A stretch of DNA of 64,000 bases, from contig DASRFR010000047.1 in NCBI GenBank assembly GCA_035651455.1, forward strand, positions 372,001 through 436,000, read 5' to 3'. This document shows, piece after piece, positions 18,531 through 27,013 of this stretch. The stretch's first letter is position 1; the number at the start of each line of letters is the position of its first letter. The translations under genes were made by a program, and so were the position numbers. The stretch comes from DASRFR01 sp035651455. GTDB taxonomy: Bacteria; Acidobacteriota; Terriglobia; Terriglobales; Acidobacteriaceae. Below the pieces are notes generated by a model. The model did not search any database. It saw only the letters and a program-made list of their open reading frames with translations, and had not been told where the DNA came from.

Positions 18531-20933
18531 TTGGCAGCGGGGATACCGAAGCTATCAGCGGTGGGCGCTTTGGGAACGACCATTCTCATCAACTTCGTCG
18601 CAGCTTTCCTGCTGTTCTCGGCGGGTCCGCCGCAAACCGCGCAGAAGCAGTCGTACGAAACGCACAGCCCGCACGGAAATTTGAACTTGCCCTGCCAGAA
18701 CTGCCACACGCCGGCGGGTTGGAAGCCGATCCGCATGATGCCCGAGTTTGATCATGATCAAACTAGGTTTCCCCTCCGCGGAATGCATCAGGGCGTGGCC
18801 TGCACGCAGTGTCACACCAGGATGGTATTCACCAATGTCGGCATCAAATGCGCGGACTGCCACGCCGACATTCATCGTCGCCAATTTGGAGCCAACTGTG
18901 AGCAGTGCCACAACGTCAAGGGCTGGAACGTATCGATTCAGCAGATCAAGCAGCACCAGAACCGCTTTCCGCTGATCGGGGCCCATGCCGCGCTCGATTG
19001 CGATTCATGCCACAAGGGCGCCGCCACCGGACAATTCCAGGGACTCTCCACCCAGTGCTATTCCTGCCATTCCAGGGATTACCAGCAGACGACGGCGCCC
19101 GCACACGTCTCGGCGGGATTTTCCTCTACTTGCGAGCAGTGCCACAGCAGCATGGATACCTGGTTCAGCGCAAGCTTCGATCACCTGAAGTACACCGGCT
19201 TTGCGCTCACCGGCATGCACGCAACTCTTCCCTGTTCGGATTGTCACGTTGGCGGCAGCTACAAAGGCACCCCCGCGAATTGTGTGGGTTGTCACATGAA
19301 GGACTACCAGGGCACGACGAATCCTAACCACGTCGCCACCGGCATGCCTCAGACCTGTCAGACATGTCATACGACCTCGGCCTGGCAACCGGCGACTTTC
19401 GACCACAACCTCGTGGGCTTTCCGTTGACCGGAGCGCACGCCACCCTGCAGTGCAGTCAGTGCCATACCAATGGAAACTACAATCTCAGTAGCAAGACGT
19501 GCGTCACTTGCCATTTGAAGGACTACCAAGGCACGAATAATCCCAATCATGCCCAGCAGGGTTTCGCCCAGACTTGCGATTCCTGCCATAACACCGCAGC
19601 CTGGCAGCCGGCGACATTCAACCACGCGAATTCCGGATTCCCGCTGACGGGCGCTCACGCCACCCTGCAGTGCGCGCAATGTCACATCAACAACAATTAC
19701 AACCTCACGAACACGGCGTGCGTGGGATGCCACCTGAAGGATTACCAGACCACGACCGACCCGAATCACGTCAGCGCAAATTTCCCGCAGACCTGTGAGC
19801 AGTGCCACAACACGACCAACTGGGGTGGCGCTACCTTTAACCACGCCAGCACAGGATTCGCCCTGACCGGCGCCCATACGAGTCTCCAGTGTTCGCAGTG
19901 TCACATCAATGGGAATTACAACCTGACCAGCGCGAACACGACGTGTGTTTCCTGCCACTTGACGGATTATCAGAAAACGACGGATCCCAATCACGTGCAG
20001 GCGGGTTTCTCGCAGAGTTGCGAGCAGTGCCACAATACCAGCTCCTGGAACGGTGCTAGCTTCAACCATGCAACTACAGGCTTTGCCCTCACCGGGGCTC
20101 ACGCCAGCCTTCAGTGTTCCCAGTGCCACATCAATAACAATTACAAGCTGACTAACACGGCGTGCGTGGCGTGTCACCTGGCGGATTACCAGAAGACGGC
20201 CGACCCCAACCACGTGCAGGCGAATTTCCCTCAGACTTGCGAGCAATGCCACAACACCACAAACTGGGGCAGCGGGACCTTCGACCATTCCACCACCGGC
20301 TTTGCCCTGGTGGGTGCGCATACCAGCCTGCTGTGCACGCAGTGTCACGTGAACGGCAACTACCATCTGACCAGCGCGAACACCACCTGTATCTCATGCC
20401 ACCAGGCTGATTATAACGGCACCAACAATCCGCCTCATTCCCAGGTAGGTTTCCCCACCACCTGCGACTCCTGTCACAACCTGAATAATTGGGACAACGC
20501 GACCTTCAATCACAACAACACGACATTCCCGCTGACCGGGGCGCATACCAAGCTGGCCTGCAATACCTGCCACGTGAACAATAACTATCTGACGCTGCCC
20601 ACGGATTGTTATGGCTGCCATAAATCCGATTACCTGGGCACCAGCAATCCCAATCACACCGCGGCTCATTTCCCGACTACGTGCACAACGTGCCATGACA
20701 CGGTGAAGTGGACAGATGCCACGTTCAACCACACCTGGTTTCCGACCACGCACGGCGGGGCCAACGGAATCTGCTCCACGTGTCATACCAATGCGAACGA
20801 CTACAGCGTGTTCCAGTGCACCAACTGCCACACTAAGACGGTGACGGACCAGAACCACAGGGGAGTATCCGGATACGTCTACAACAGCGTGAATTGTTAT
20901 CAGTGCCACCCGAGCGGTCAAGGCGGAGGATAA
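18531..20933 (+). CDS. Giant multihaem c-type cytochrome with 31 CXXCH motifs in tandem repeats
   Basis: About 800 aa with one hydrophobic N-terminal segment (ILINFVAAFLLFSAG) acting as signal peptide or anchor. I count 31 CXXCH motifs. From about residue 200 to the end the protein is a chain of seven to eight units of roughly 80 residues, each with three CXXCH sites plus extra His (blocks like CEQCHNTTNW, FALTGAHTSLQCSQCH, CVSCHLTDYQKTTDPNH). The frame is closed just upstream (TAA at 18516), leaving the TTG at 18531 or a GTG at 18561 as start, with no clear ribosome-binding site. It heads a compact plus-strand run reaching 26922. Proposed role: a nanowire-like periplasmic or surface electron carrier; this is inference. 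Confidence 0.93.
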   Translation: MAAGIPKLSAVGALGTTILINFVAAFLLFSAGPPQTAQKQSYETHSPHGNLNLPCQNCHTPAGWKPIRMMPEFDHDQTRFPLRGMHQGVACTQCHTRMVFTNVGIKCADCHADIHRRQFGANCEQCHNVKGWNVSIQQIKQHQNRFPLIGAHAALDCDSCHKGAATGQFQGLSTQCYSCHSRDYQQTTAPAHVSAGFSSTCEQCHSSMDTWFSASFDHLKYTGFALTGMHATLPCSDCHVGGSYKGTPANCVGCHMKDYQGTTNPNHVATGMPQTCQTCHTTSAWQPATFDHNLVGFPLTGAHATLQCSQCHTNGNYNLSSKTCVTCHLKDYQGTNNPNHAQQGFAQTCDSCHNTAAWQPATFNHANSGFPLTGAHATLQCAQCHINNNYNLTNTACVGCHLKDYQTTTDPNHVSANFPQTCEQCHNTTNWGGATFNHASTGFALTGAHTSLQCSQCHINGNYNLTSANTTCVSCHLTDYQKTTDPNHVQAGFSQSCEQCHNTSSWNGASFNHATTGFALTGAHASLQCSQCHINNNYKLTNTACVACHLADYQKTADPNHVQANFPQTCEQCHNTTNWGSGTFDHSTTGFALVGAHTSLLCTQCHVNGNYHLTSANTTCISCHQADYNGTNNPPHSQVGFPTTCDSCHNLNNWDNATFNHNNTTFPLTGAHTKLACNTCHVNNNYLTLPTDCYGCHKSDYLGTSNPNHTAAHFPTTCTTCHDTVKWTDATFNHTWFPTTHGGANGICSTCHTNANDYSVFQCTNCHTKTVTDQNHRGVSGYVYNSVNCYQCHPSGQGGG
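19130..20790 (+). repeat. Coding tandem repeats (~240 bp) of three-haem modules
   Basis: Seven to eight imperfect direct repeats of about 234-250 bp inside the 31-haem cytochrome gene. Each unit encodes three CXXCH sites in the order CEQCHNT, CSQCHIN and CVxCHLxDYQ, with ALTGAH and DPNH between them. Units differ at many synonymous positions, so expansion is not very recent, though the units at about 19790-20300 are the closest to each other. Confidence 0.85.
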
Positions 20934-21010
20934 CGGGGAGAACGAGGGCCTCAGAACCTGGGGGCTGAAACTCAGTAGAGCGGGCGGAGACGCCACCGTA
21001 ATGAGGAAGG

Positions 21011-23782
21011 ATGAAGGGCGCGCAAAAACTCTGGATTGCAGTGCTGCTGGTGTCTTGTGCCTGCGCGCAGACCTCGGCAGATGGGCCGGCGCAAGTACAG
21101 AAGCTCGAGATCTTTCGGCAGGGACAAGATATCGGCCTGGTCGTGAGTTTGAGTATGCCGGTTGTCCCGCAGGTTGATACCGCTGGCGTTCCGGACCGCC
21201 TCATCCTGATTTTGCCGAATACCATTTCCGATGCCCGCCAGCAGCGCGTCGCAGTGAACACCAACGGGGTACGCACGGTCCGCGTGGGCCTGAACCGGTC
21301 CAATCCGCCGGAGACCCGCATTGTCATCGAGCTTGAGCACGCCTCACCCTACTCGTTAGAGAGCGATGGCCCCAGATTCACGGTAAAGATCAGGCATTCC
21401 ACGCAAGCCACGGCTCGCTCCAATGTCCATCGCAGCAGTCCACCACCTGCGGCATCGGGCTCGCTTGCGGGAATCTTTCGTCGCCAGCCAAAACCTGGGC
21501 CGAGTGAACAGGTCAACACGGCCGCAGGGAACGCGGCGCCGCCGTCCTCGCAACTGCCGATCTACTTAGCGGAAACGCAAGGCAGTCTGGACACGAATTC
21601 GAATGCCAACGCCACGGGAAATAACTCCAGGCCCACAGCGCAAAAGCCGAGTGTCGGTAGTTTGCGACAAGGTGTCGTTTTTCCTAGCGCCGGAACCCCC
21701 GGAACGGGGACGGTACCCAGCACCGTAACCGCGTCCGCAACACCGCAATCGTCAGTACGCTCCACAACCGTGTCCCCGGCGCCACAAGCGGTCACGCAGA
21801 ACGGAAATCTTACCGCGCAACTAACCGCTCCGCCGCCGGCAGTTCCGAACACCACAATGATTCGGCCCGCGGCCACACAGCCTCAAACTCCTGTGGTCTC
21901 TCCGCCGCCGGCTGGCATTCCGCCTCGCCCGGCGCCAGATCCTTCTGAAGCTTCGGTGACAGCCGCCAGTCCAGTCGACAAGCAGTCCGTTCCCCCAGCG
22001 AACGCTCCTGCTTCCGTGGCTACACCGAATGCGGCGCCAATTGCCTCGCAGAGCCCTTCCACCCCCAACAGTGCTTCCCCAATCTCTGCGGGGCAGTCGG
22101 TTGCTGCCGATAAAGACATGCCGCCGCTGGCGTTGCGCGCCGTGAATCCGGACCTGCGTACGTGGTTCAAGGTAAAGTACGTGGCCCAGGACGCGGCCTA
22201 TCTCGACGGAGGCAGGAGTGCGGGTTTGGCTGAAGGCATGAAGCTGACCGTTCGCGAGAGTACGGCCTCGACCACCAGCCCAAATTCGGATCCGAATAAC
22301 GCGGGCACAATCGCGGAATTGGAAGTGGTGTCAGTCGCCGAGAACTCGGCAGTCACCAGTGTGAAAAAAGTCTCGCGTGAATTGCAAGTGGGAGATGTCG
22401 CCTACCTGTCCTCGGATGATCAGGAAGCGCTGGTTCAAAGAAATGCGCTAAGCGCGACTCGCGCCTACCCCGCGGTGGTCAGTTTTACGGAAGGCGACAC
22501 ACTCGACGACGAAGCGCGTGACGAGGTGCCCCGACCACCACTGCCGTCGGTTAACCGCGCGCGGGGCCGTATCGGATTCGATTACATCGGCACGGCCATG
22601 CACGGATCCCCGGGTGCCTCGACTTCGGACTTGGGTATGGTGGTCCGTACGGATATCACGCGATTGGGGGGCACTTACTGGAACGTGAGCGGCTACTGGC
22701 GTGGGCGTTTCCACTCCACCTCCTCTACTAGCCAGCCCACCCTGCAGGACCTGATCAATCGCACCTATCACCTGAATATGACCTGTGCCAACCCGCAGTC
22801 GCCGTGGGTGGCAGGTTTTGGTCGGATGTATCTGCCATGGGCGTCAAGTCTTGACACCATCGATGGAGGTTACTTTGGTCGGCGGGTGGCGCCTGGAGCC
22901 ACCCTGGGCATCTTCGCTGGAACCACGCCCGATCCTACTTCCTGGAGCTACAACCCCGACCAGAAGATTGGCGGCGCCTTCGTGAATTTCGAGGGCGGCA
23001 GCTATGAGGATCTTCACTATAGCAGCACCACCGGGGCGGGAGTCAGCCTGCTTCAGTGGAATGTAAACCGGCCATTCGTGTTCCTGGAAAACACGCTGCT
23101 CTATAAGCGCTACTTCTCCATCTATCACTCACTTCAGGCCGATAGCCCGGCGGGAAACCAGGCTGTAACCGCGCCCGGGCCCGGAATCGGACGTAGTTTC
23201 CTCACCCTGCGGTTCATGCCGATCTCGCGTCTGGAACTGGATTTTAACCACACCTATTTCCGCGACGTCCCCACGTTCGATCCCACCCTCATCGGAACTG
23301 GACTTCTGGACAAATACCTGTTCCAGGGATTCAGCGGCGGCGCCCGCGTCGAGGTCTGGAAGAAGATTTGGGTCTATGGCGACTGGGGACTGAGTAACCG
23401 TTCGGGAGATGCGAGAAGCTCTCTTAACCAGGCTTACGGACTTACGTGGGCCGATCTGCCATGGATTCACTTGCAAGCGGATCTGCATTACTCGCGCTTC
23501 AACAGTTCTTTTGGTGACGGCTCCTACAAGGCGTTTTCGGTGTCCCGCAGCCTGACTGACAACTTTCGCCTGCAGTTACTGCTGGGACAGCAGAATTTCG
23601 CGTCCGCTTTTTCCACCAACACCAACGCGAAGTTCTTGAACAGTAACCTCGAAGTATCACTCGGCTCGCACTATTTCCTGCAGGGCGGATTGACTATCAA
23701 CCGCGGTAACTCGATGAGTTACGACCAATGGTTCACGACTCTCGGCTACCGCTTCGATTCCAAGCAGAAGAGGAATCAATGA
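21011..23782 (+). CDS. Outer-membrane protein: AMIN-like domain, Pro-rich linker and C-terminal beta-barrel
   Basis: 923 aa with a signal peptide (LWIAVLLVSCACAQ). Residues about 30-128 resemble an AMIN domain (RLILILPNTISDAR, TRIVIELEHASPYSLE) as in PilQ and amidases. A long Pro/Ser/Thr/Ala-rich linker follows (about 130-370), then a small beta domain (AYLDGGRSAGLAEGMKLTV). The last ~400 residues alternate aromatic and polar residues as in a transmembrane beta-barrel (RIGFDYIG, YWNVSGYWRGRFH, ARVEVWKKIWVYGDWGL, FLQGGLTINRG) and the chain ends shortly after TLGYRF. It lies 77 bp after the 31-haem gene, and its stop overlaps the next ATG. Proposed role: outer-membrane barrel paired with the cytochromes; not proven. 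Confidence 0.75.
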   Translation: MKGAQKLWIAVLLVSCACAQTSADGPAQVQKLEIFRQGQDIGLVVSLSMPVVPQVDTAGVPDRLILILPNTISDARQQRVAVNTNGVRTVRVGLNRSNPPETRIVIELEHASPYSLESDGPRFTVKIRHSTQATARSNVHRSSPPPAASGSLAGIFRRQPKPGPSEQVNTAAGNAAPPSSQLPIYLAETQGSLDTNSNANATGNNSRPTAQKPSVGSLRQGVVFPSAGTPGTGTVPSTVTASATPQSSVRSTTVSPAPQAVTQNGNLTAQLTAPPPAVPNTTMIRPAATQPQTPVVSPPPAGIPPRPAPDPSEASVTAASPVDKQSVPPANAPASVATPNAAPIASQSPSTPNSASPISAGQSVAADKDMPPLALRAVNPDLRTWFKVKYVAQDAAYLDGGRSAGLAEGMKLTVRESTASTTSPNSDPNNAGTIAELEVVSVAENSAVTSVKKVSRELQVGDVAYLSSDDQEALVQRNALSATRAYPAVVSFTEGDTLDDEARDEVPRPPLPSVNRARGRIGFDYIGTAMHGSPGASTSDLGMVVRTDITRLGGTYWNVSGYWRGRFHSTSSTSQPTLQDLINRTYHLNMTCANPQSPWVAGFGRMYLPWASSLDTIDGGYFGRRVAPGATLGIFAGTTPDPTSWSYNPDQKIGGAFVNFEGGSYEDLHYSSTTGAGVSLLQWNVNRPFVFLENTLLYKRYFSIYHSLQADSPAGNQAVTAPGPGIGRSFLTLRFMPISRLELDFNHTYFRDVPTFDPTLIGTGLLDKYLFQGFSGGARVEVWKKIWVYGDWGLSNRSGDARSSLNQAYGLTWADLPWIHLQADLHYSRFNSSFGDGSYKAFSVSRSLTDNFRLQLLLGQQNFASAFSTNTNAKFLNSNLEVSLGSHYFLQGGLTINRGNSMSYDQWFTTLGYRFDSKQKRNQ

Positions 23783-24597
23783 GAGGTAACCGGCGGCAAT
23801 TGGGCACACGACATTTCTGCGCCGCTGCATTCCTGGCGCTGCTCGCTCTGAGCATTCCTCCGGATTCGATGGCACAGCAACCTGCCGACCTGCTGGAACG
23901 TACCAGCGATCGTGTCGCGAAGTTTCTCGACCAGTTCTCGGATGTGAAGTGTACGGAACAGGTGACCCAGGAGAAATTTAAACCCGACGGCAAGCTGGCC
24001 CTCAAAGAGGAATCCACCTTCGACTATTTGGTTATCTTGACAAACAGTAATGGAGAACTCAGCCTGAACGAATCACGCCTGCCGGTGCGCCAGGGCAAAG
24101 CCGACAAGAACAAGAACATTTCCATGCTGGTGAGTAACGGATTCGCCACCTTGTTCCTGGTGTTTCATCCGTATTATTTCCGATCGTTTGAATTTTCCGA
24201 TGCGGGCCCGGACACGCTCGATGGTCGGGCGGTGGAGAAAGTCGTTTTTCATCACGTCAGCGGCATGCGCAGTCCGGCGGCCCTCGCGTTGCGCGGCCGC
24301 GAGTTCCCGCTGGAACTGGCCGGCACGGCGTGGATTGACGCCAAAACTGCCCAATTGGAGCGCATCGAGGCTGGAGTCAATCAGGGCCTGGAAGATATTG
24401 GGATGAAGTCGTTGCATTCCGAAATCAGCTTTGCTCCCGTAGCCTTTCGCGATGCCAAGGAGAACTATTGGTTTCCCAGCATAGCGACTGTAGAGGTAGA
24501 GACGCCTCGCCAGCATTGGCGAAATACACATCGCTTCACCGACTACAAGCAGTTCTCGGTAAGCACCGAGGAGAAAGTCGCGGACAATGAGCGCTAA
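23779..24597 (+). CDS. Secreted LolA-like protein of unknown function
   Basis: 272 aa with a clear signal peptide (FCAAAFLALLALSIPPDSMAQ). The mature part contains a block reading YYFRSFEFSDAGPDTLDGR and GTAWIDAKTAQLERIEAGV. This order of beta strands, including the 'W-ID-x-x-T-x-x-L-x-R' element, resembles LolA/LppX-type half-barrel proteins, but the assignment is weak. The ATG (23779) overlaps the stop of the barrel gene (ATGA), and its own end overlaps the next gene by 11 bases, so it is an integral part of the operon. It may assist assembly or lipid contact of the outer-membrane component. Confidence 0.6.
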   Translation: MRGNRRQLGTRHFCAAAFLALLALSIPPDSMAQQPADLLERTSDRVAKFLDQFSDVKCTEQVTQEKFKPDGKLALKEESTFDYLVILTNSNGELSLNESRLPVRQGKADKNKNISMLVSNGFATLFLVFHPYYFRSFEFSDAGPDTLDGRAVEKVVFHHVSGMRSPAALALRGREFPLELAGTAWIDAKTAQLERIEAGVNQGLEDIGMKSLHSEISFAPVAFRDAKENYWFPSIATVEVETPRQHWRNTHRFTDYKQFSVSTEEKVADNER

Positions 24598-25528
24598 CGC
24601 AACTGTCGCTTCAGCTGTTATAGCTACCCACGACCGCGAGCGCGGTCACCGCCGGCGTGTGCTGGCTGCCTATCTTCTCTTCGCTACCCTGATTCTTGGG
24701 CTCGCTGTGCACGGATTCGATTACTACACCTTGAGCGCCGCCGACCGGCCCTTCTCTCCCAAGCACGTTGCCCTGCGGCCCAGTGGCGCGGTAGGACTGA
24801 AGCTCGGCTTTCTCGGCTTGGGGATGTTCCTGGTCATCTTCCTCTACCCGCTGCGCAAGCGCTGGGCATGGTTGCTGAGGCAGGGCAGCGCCAAACACTG
24901 GCTGGATTTTCACGTGGTACTCGGCATTGCCGCGCCGTTCGTGATCGCTTTTCACGCGTCGTTCAAGTTCCGTGGCTTTGCCGGCATGGCCTTCTGGATC
25001 ATGGTGTCGGTTTCGCTAAGCGGGATTATCGGACGCTACCTGTATTCGCAGATCCCCCGTAGTCTGAGTGCGGCTGAAATCTCGCTCAAGGAATTGCAGG
25101 ACGCGCGGCAACAGCTGGCTACACAACTGGCGAAGCAGCATAGCCTGCCCGGAGCGGACTTGAAAGCTCTGTTGCGGCTTCCCACCGCTGAGCAGGTAAA
25201 GCGCTGGCCGGCGGTTTACGCGCTCATCTATATGCTGGGCCTCGATCTGCTGCGCCCGTTTCAAATCGCGAAACTGCGGCGCCATGCGTTGACCTTCGCG
25301 GAATCGATACGCTCATTTGGCGGAATGGTGAAGACTGGGAATCTCGAACTGGAAGCGGCTATAGCCACTGCGCGTGACGAAGCCGCTCTCGCCAAGCGCA
25401 TCTTGTTCCTCTCGCGATCCCAGCAAGTCTTCCATCTCTGGCACGTGGTTCACAAGCCCTTCAGTTATTCGTTTGCCTTGCTCGCCATCATTCATATCGT
25501 GGTCGTCATGATGATGGGCTATTTCTAA
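24587..25528 (+). CDS. Membrane protein with putative b-type haem sites
   Basis: 313 aa with about five hydrophobic helices (approximately residues 25-43, 66-88, 107-127, 131-154 and 293-311). Histidines are placed within or next to helices: H104 and H109 (KHWLDFH), H123 (AFHASF), H283, H286 and H289 (FHLWHVVH) and H303 (AIIHIVVV). This resembles two-haem cytochrome b or ferric-reductase-like transmembrane proteins. A charged cytoplasmic segment (residues ~160-275) lies between helices four and five. It overlaps the upstream gene by 11 bases and ends 5 bp before the FeS-flavoprotein gene. It probably passes electrons across the inner membrane between that oxidoreductase and periplasmic cytochromes. 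Confidence 0.72.
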   Translation: MSANATVASAVIATHDRERGHRRRVLAAYLLFATLILGLAVHGFDYYTLSAADRPFSPKHVALRPSGAVGLKLGFLGLGMFLVIFLYPLRKRWAWLLRQGSAKHWLDFHVVLGIAAPFVIAFHASFKFRGFAGMAFWIMVSVSLSGIIGRYLYSQIPRSLSAAEISLKELQDARQQLATQLAKQHSLPGADLKALLRLPTAEQVKRWPAVYALIYMLGLDLLRPFQIAKLRRHALTFAESIRSFGGMVKTGNLELEAAIATARDEAALAKRILFLSRSQQVFHLWHVVHKPFSYSFALLAIIHIVVVMMMGYF

Positions 25529-25533
25529 AATTT

Positions 25534-26922
25534 ATGGACACGCTCATCGCTTTCGTTGTTGCTGGCTTCATGACCTTATTCTTCGTTCGTGCGTATCTTA
25601 AGAGTCTTAAGGAACGCGACAAGCGCGCCCACGAGGCTGCCGAGAAGGGCAAGTTATTTTCCGAAGGCCCCAGGTCGCAGCACCCGCACATCGACACTGA
25701 CTACTGCATAGGCTGCCAGACTTGCACCACGGTCTGCCCCGAAGGGGACGTATTGGCCATGCTGGGGGGCAAGGCTGTGATCGTGAACGGCTATAAATGC
25801 ATCGGGCATAGCTTGTGCGCCGAGGCCTGCCCCGTCGGAGCGATCACCATGGTGATGGCGTCTCCCAGCATGGCAGCCGACATGCCGCATCTCACGGCCG
25901 AATTCGAGACCACGATTCCTGGGTTATTTATCGTTGGCGAACTGGGTGGTCTGGCGCTCATCAAGAACGCCGTAAACCAGGGCCGGGAGTGTGTCGACAC
26001 CATCACCCGGCGAAAGCGTGAGAAGCCCGGGCTCAAGGTCCAGCCGGAAATCTATGACGTGCTGATCGTTGGTGCGGGTCCCGGGGGCATCAGTGCGTCG
26101 CTGCGCGCGATTGAAAATAAGCTGAATCACATCACCCTCGAGCGTGACGAGATAGGCGGCACCGTCGCCAAATACCCGCGCCAGAAGCTGGTTATGACCA
26201 GTCCGGTTGAGTTCCCCATGTACGGGAAATTTAAGAAAACGGAACTCTCCAAAGAAAACCTGCTGGCATTCTGGGACATGGTTCTCAACCGGGCGGATTT
26301 CAACTGCCGGACTGGCGAGAAGGTGGAAAACATTACTCGCGCCGCCGACGGCATCTTTACTGTGCACAGCGCGAATAATCAATACCGTGCGTACAACGTT
26401 ATTCTCGCGCTGGGACGCGCGGGCGATCCGCGAAAGTTGGGCGTTCCCGGCGAGGAGTTATCCCAGGTGATGTACCGCCTCATCGAAGCCGATCACTACG
26501 TGAACAAGCAAATCCTGGTGGTCGGCGGGGGGGACAGTGCGGTCGAGGCCGCCATGGGACTGGCGCAGCAAGTGGGAAACAAAGTGACTCTTTCCTACAG
26601 GCAACCGCAGTTCAGCCGCATTAAAGACCGGAACGCAAAACGGATTGAAGACTGCATGCGCTCAGGCAAAGTGAATGTCTTGTTCAATTCGAAGCCGGTT
26701 GCGATCAAGCCGGAGTCGGTCGTCATCGAAGTGAACGGCAAGCAGCAAGAATTTGCCAATGACTTCGTCTGGGTATTTGCGGGAGGCACGCCACCTTACG
26801 ATTTCCTTAAGAAAATTGGCGTTGGCTTCGGATCGCGCGATGTCACCCAGGAAGCCAGACAGGAGGCCAGACAGGCCACGATTGCCAAGCAGCAACTCGC
26901 GCATGCCACCGCCAGCGGTTAG
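25534..26922 (+). CDS. Membrane-anchored ferredoxin/FAD/NAD(P) oxidoreductase
   Basis: 462 aa. An N-terminal helix (residues 4-21) anchors the protein. A ferredoxin-like domain follows with cluster motif C58-C61-C64-C68 (CIGCQTCTTVCP) and a second motif C89-H92-C95-C99 (CIGHSLCAEACP), where His replaces the usual second Cys. A thioredoxin-reductase-like flavoprotein then carries an FAD motif (VLIVGAGPGGIS, ~residue 172) and an NAD(P) motif (ILVVGGGDSAVEAA, ~residue 327). There is no CxxC redox disulphide, so thioredoxin reductase activity is unlikely. It is the last gene of the run and would link the cytoplasmic NAD(P)H pool to the b-type membrane protein. Electron direction is open. Confidence 0.85.
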   Translation: MDTLIAFVVAGFMTLFFVRAYLKSLKERDKRAHEAAEKGKLFSEGPRSQHPHIDTDYCIGCQTCTTVCPEGDVLAMLGGKAVIVNGYKCIGHSLCAEACPVGAITMVMASPSMAADMPHLTAEFETTIPGLFIVGELGGLALIKNAVNQGRECVDTITRRKREKPGLKVQPEIYDVLIVGAGPGGISASLRAIENKLNHITLERDEIGGTVAKYPRQKLVMTSPVEFPMYGKFKKTELSKENLLAFWDMVLNRADFNCRTGEKVENITRAADGIFTVHSANNQYRAYNVILALGRAGDPRKLGVPGEELSQVMYRLIEADHYVNKQILVVGGGDSAVEAAMGLAQQVGNKVTLSYRQPQFSRIKDRNAKRIEDCMRSGKVNVLFNSKPVAIKPESVVIEVNGKQQEFANDFVWVFAGGTPPYDFLKKIGVGFGSRDVTQEARQEARQATIAKQQLAHATASG

Positions 26923-27013
26923 CGTCTTGGAAATCTCTGGCACCACTCTGGGAAAATCAGCGTGGAACTCGCTTACGGCTTCAAAGGGTCGGCCATGCCG
27001 TCATCGCACGGTG

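Noticed and set aside
18380..18751. 123-residue plus-strand open frame overlapping the start of the 31-haem gene
   Set aside because: Out of frame with the cytochrome, no recognisable pattern, overlaps its signal sequence.
19005..20366. 453-residue open frame on the minus strand opposite the 31-haem gene
   Set aside because: It is the antisense shadow of the repeated CXXCH coding units; no start signal or protein pattern.
19130..20790. Possible CRISPR-like repeat array
   Set aside because: The repeats are coding, long (about 240 bp) and diverged; no spacers or cas genes.
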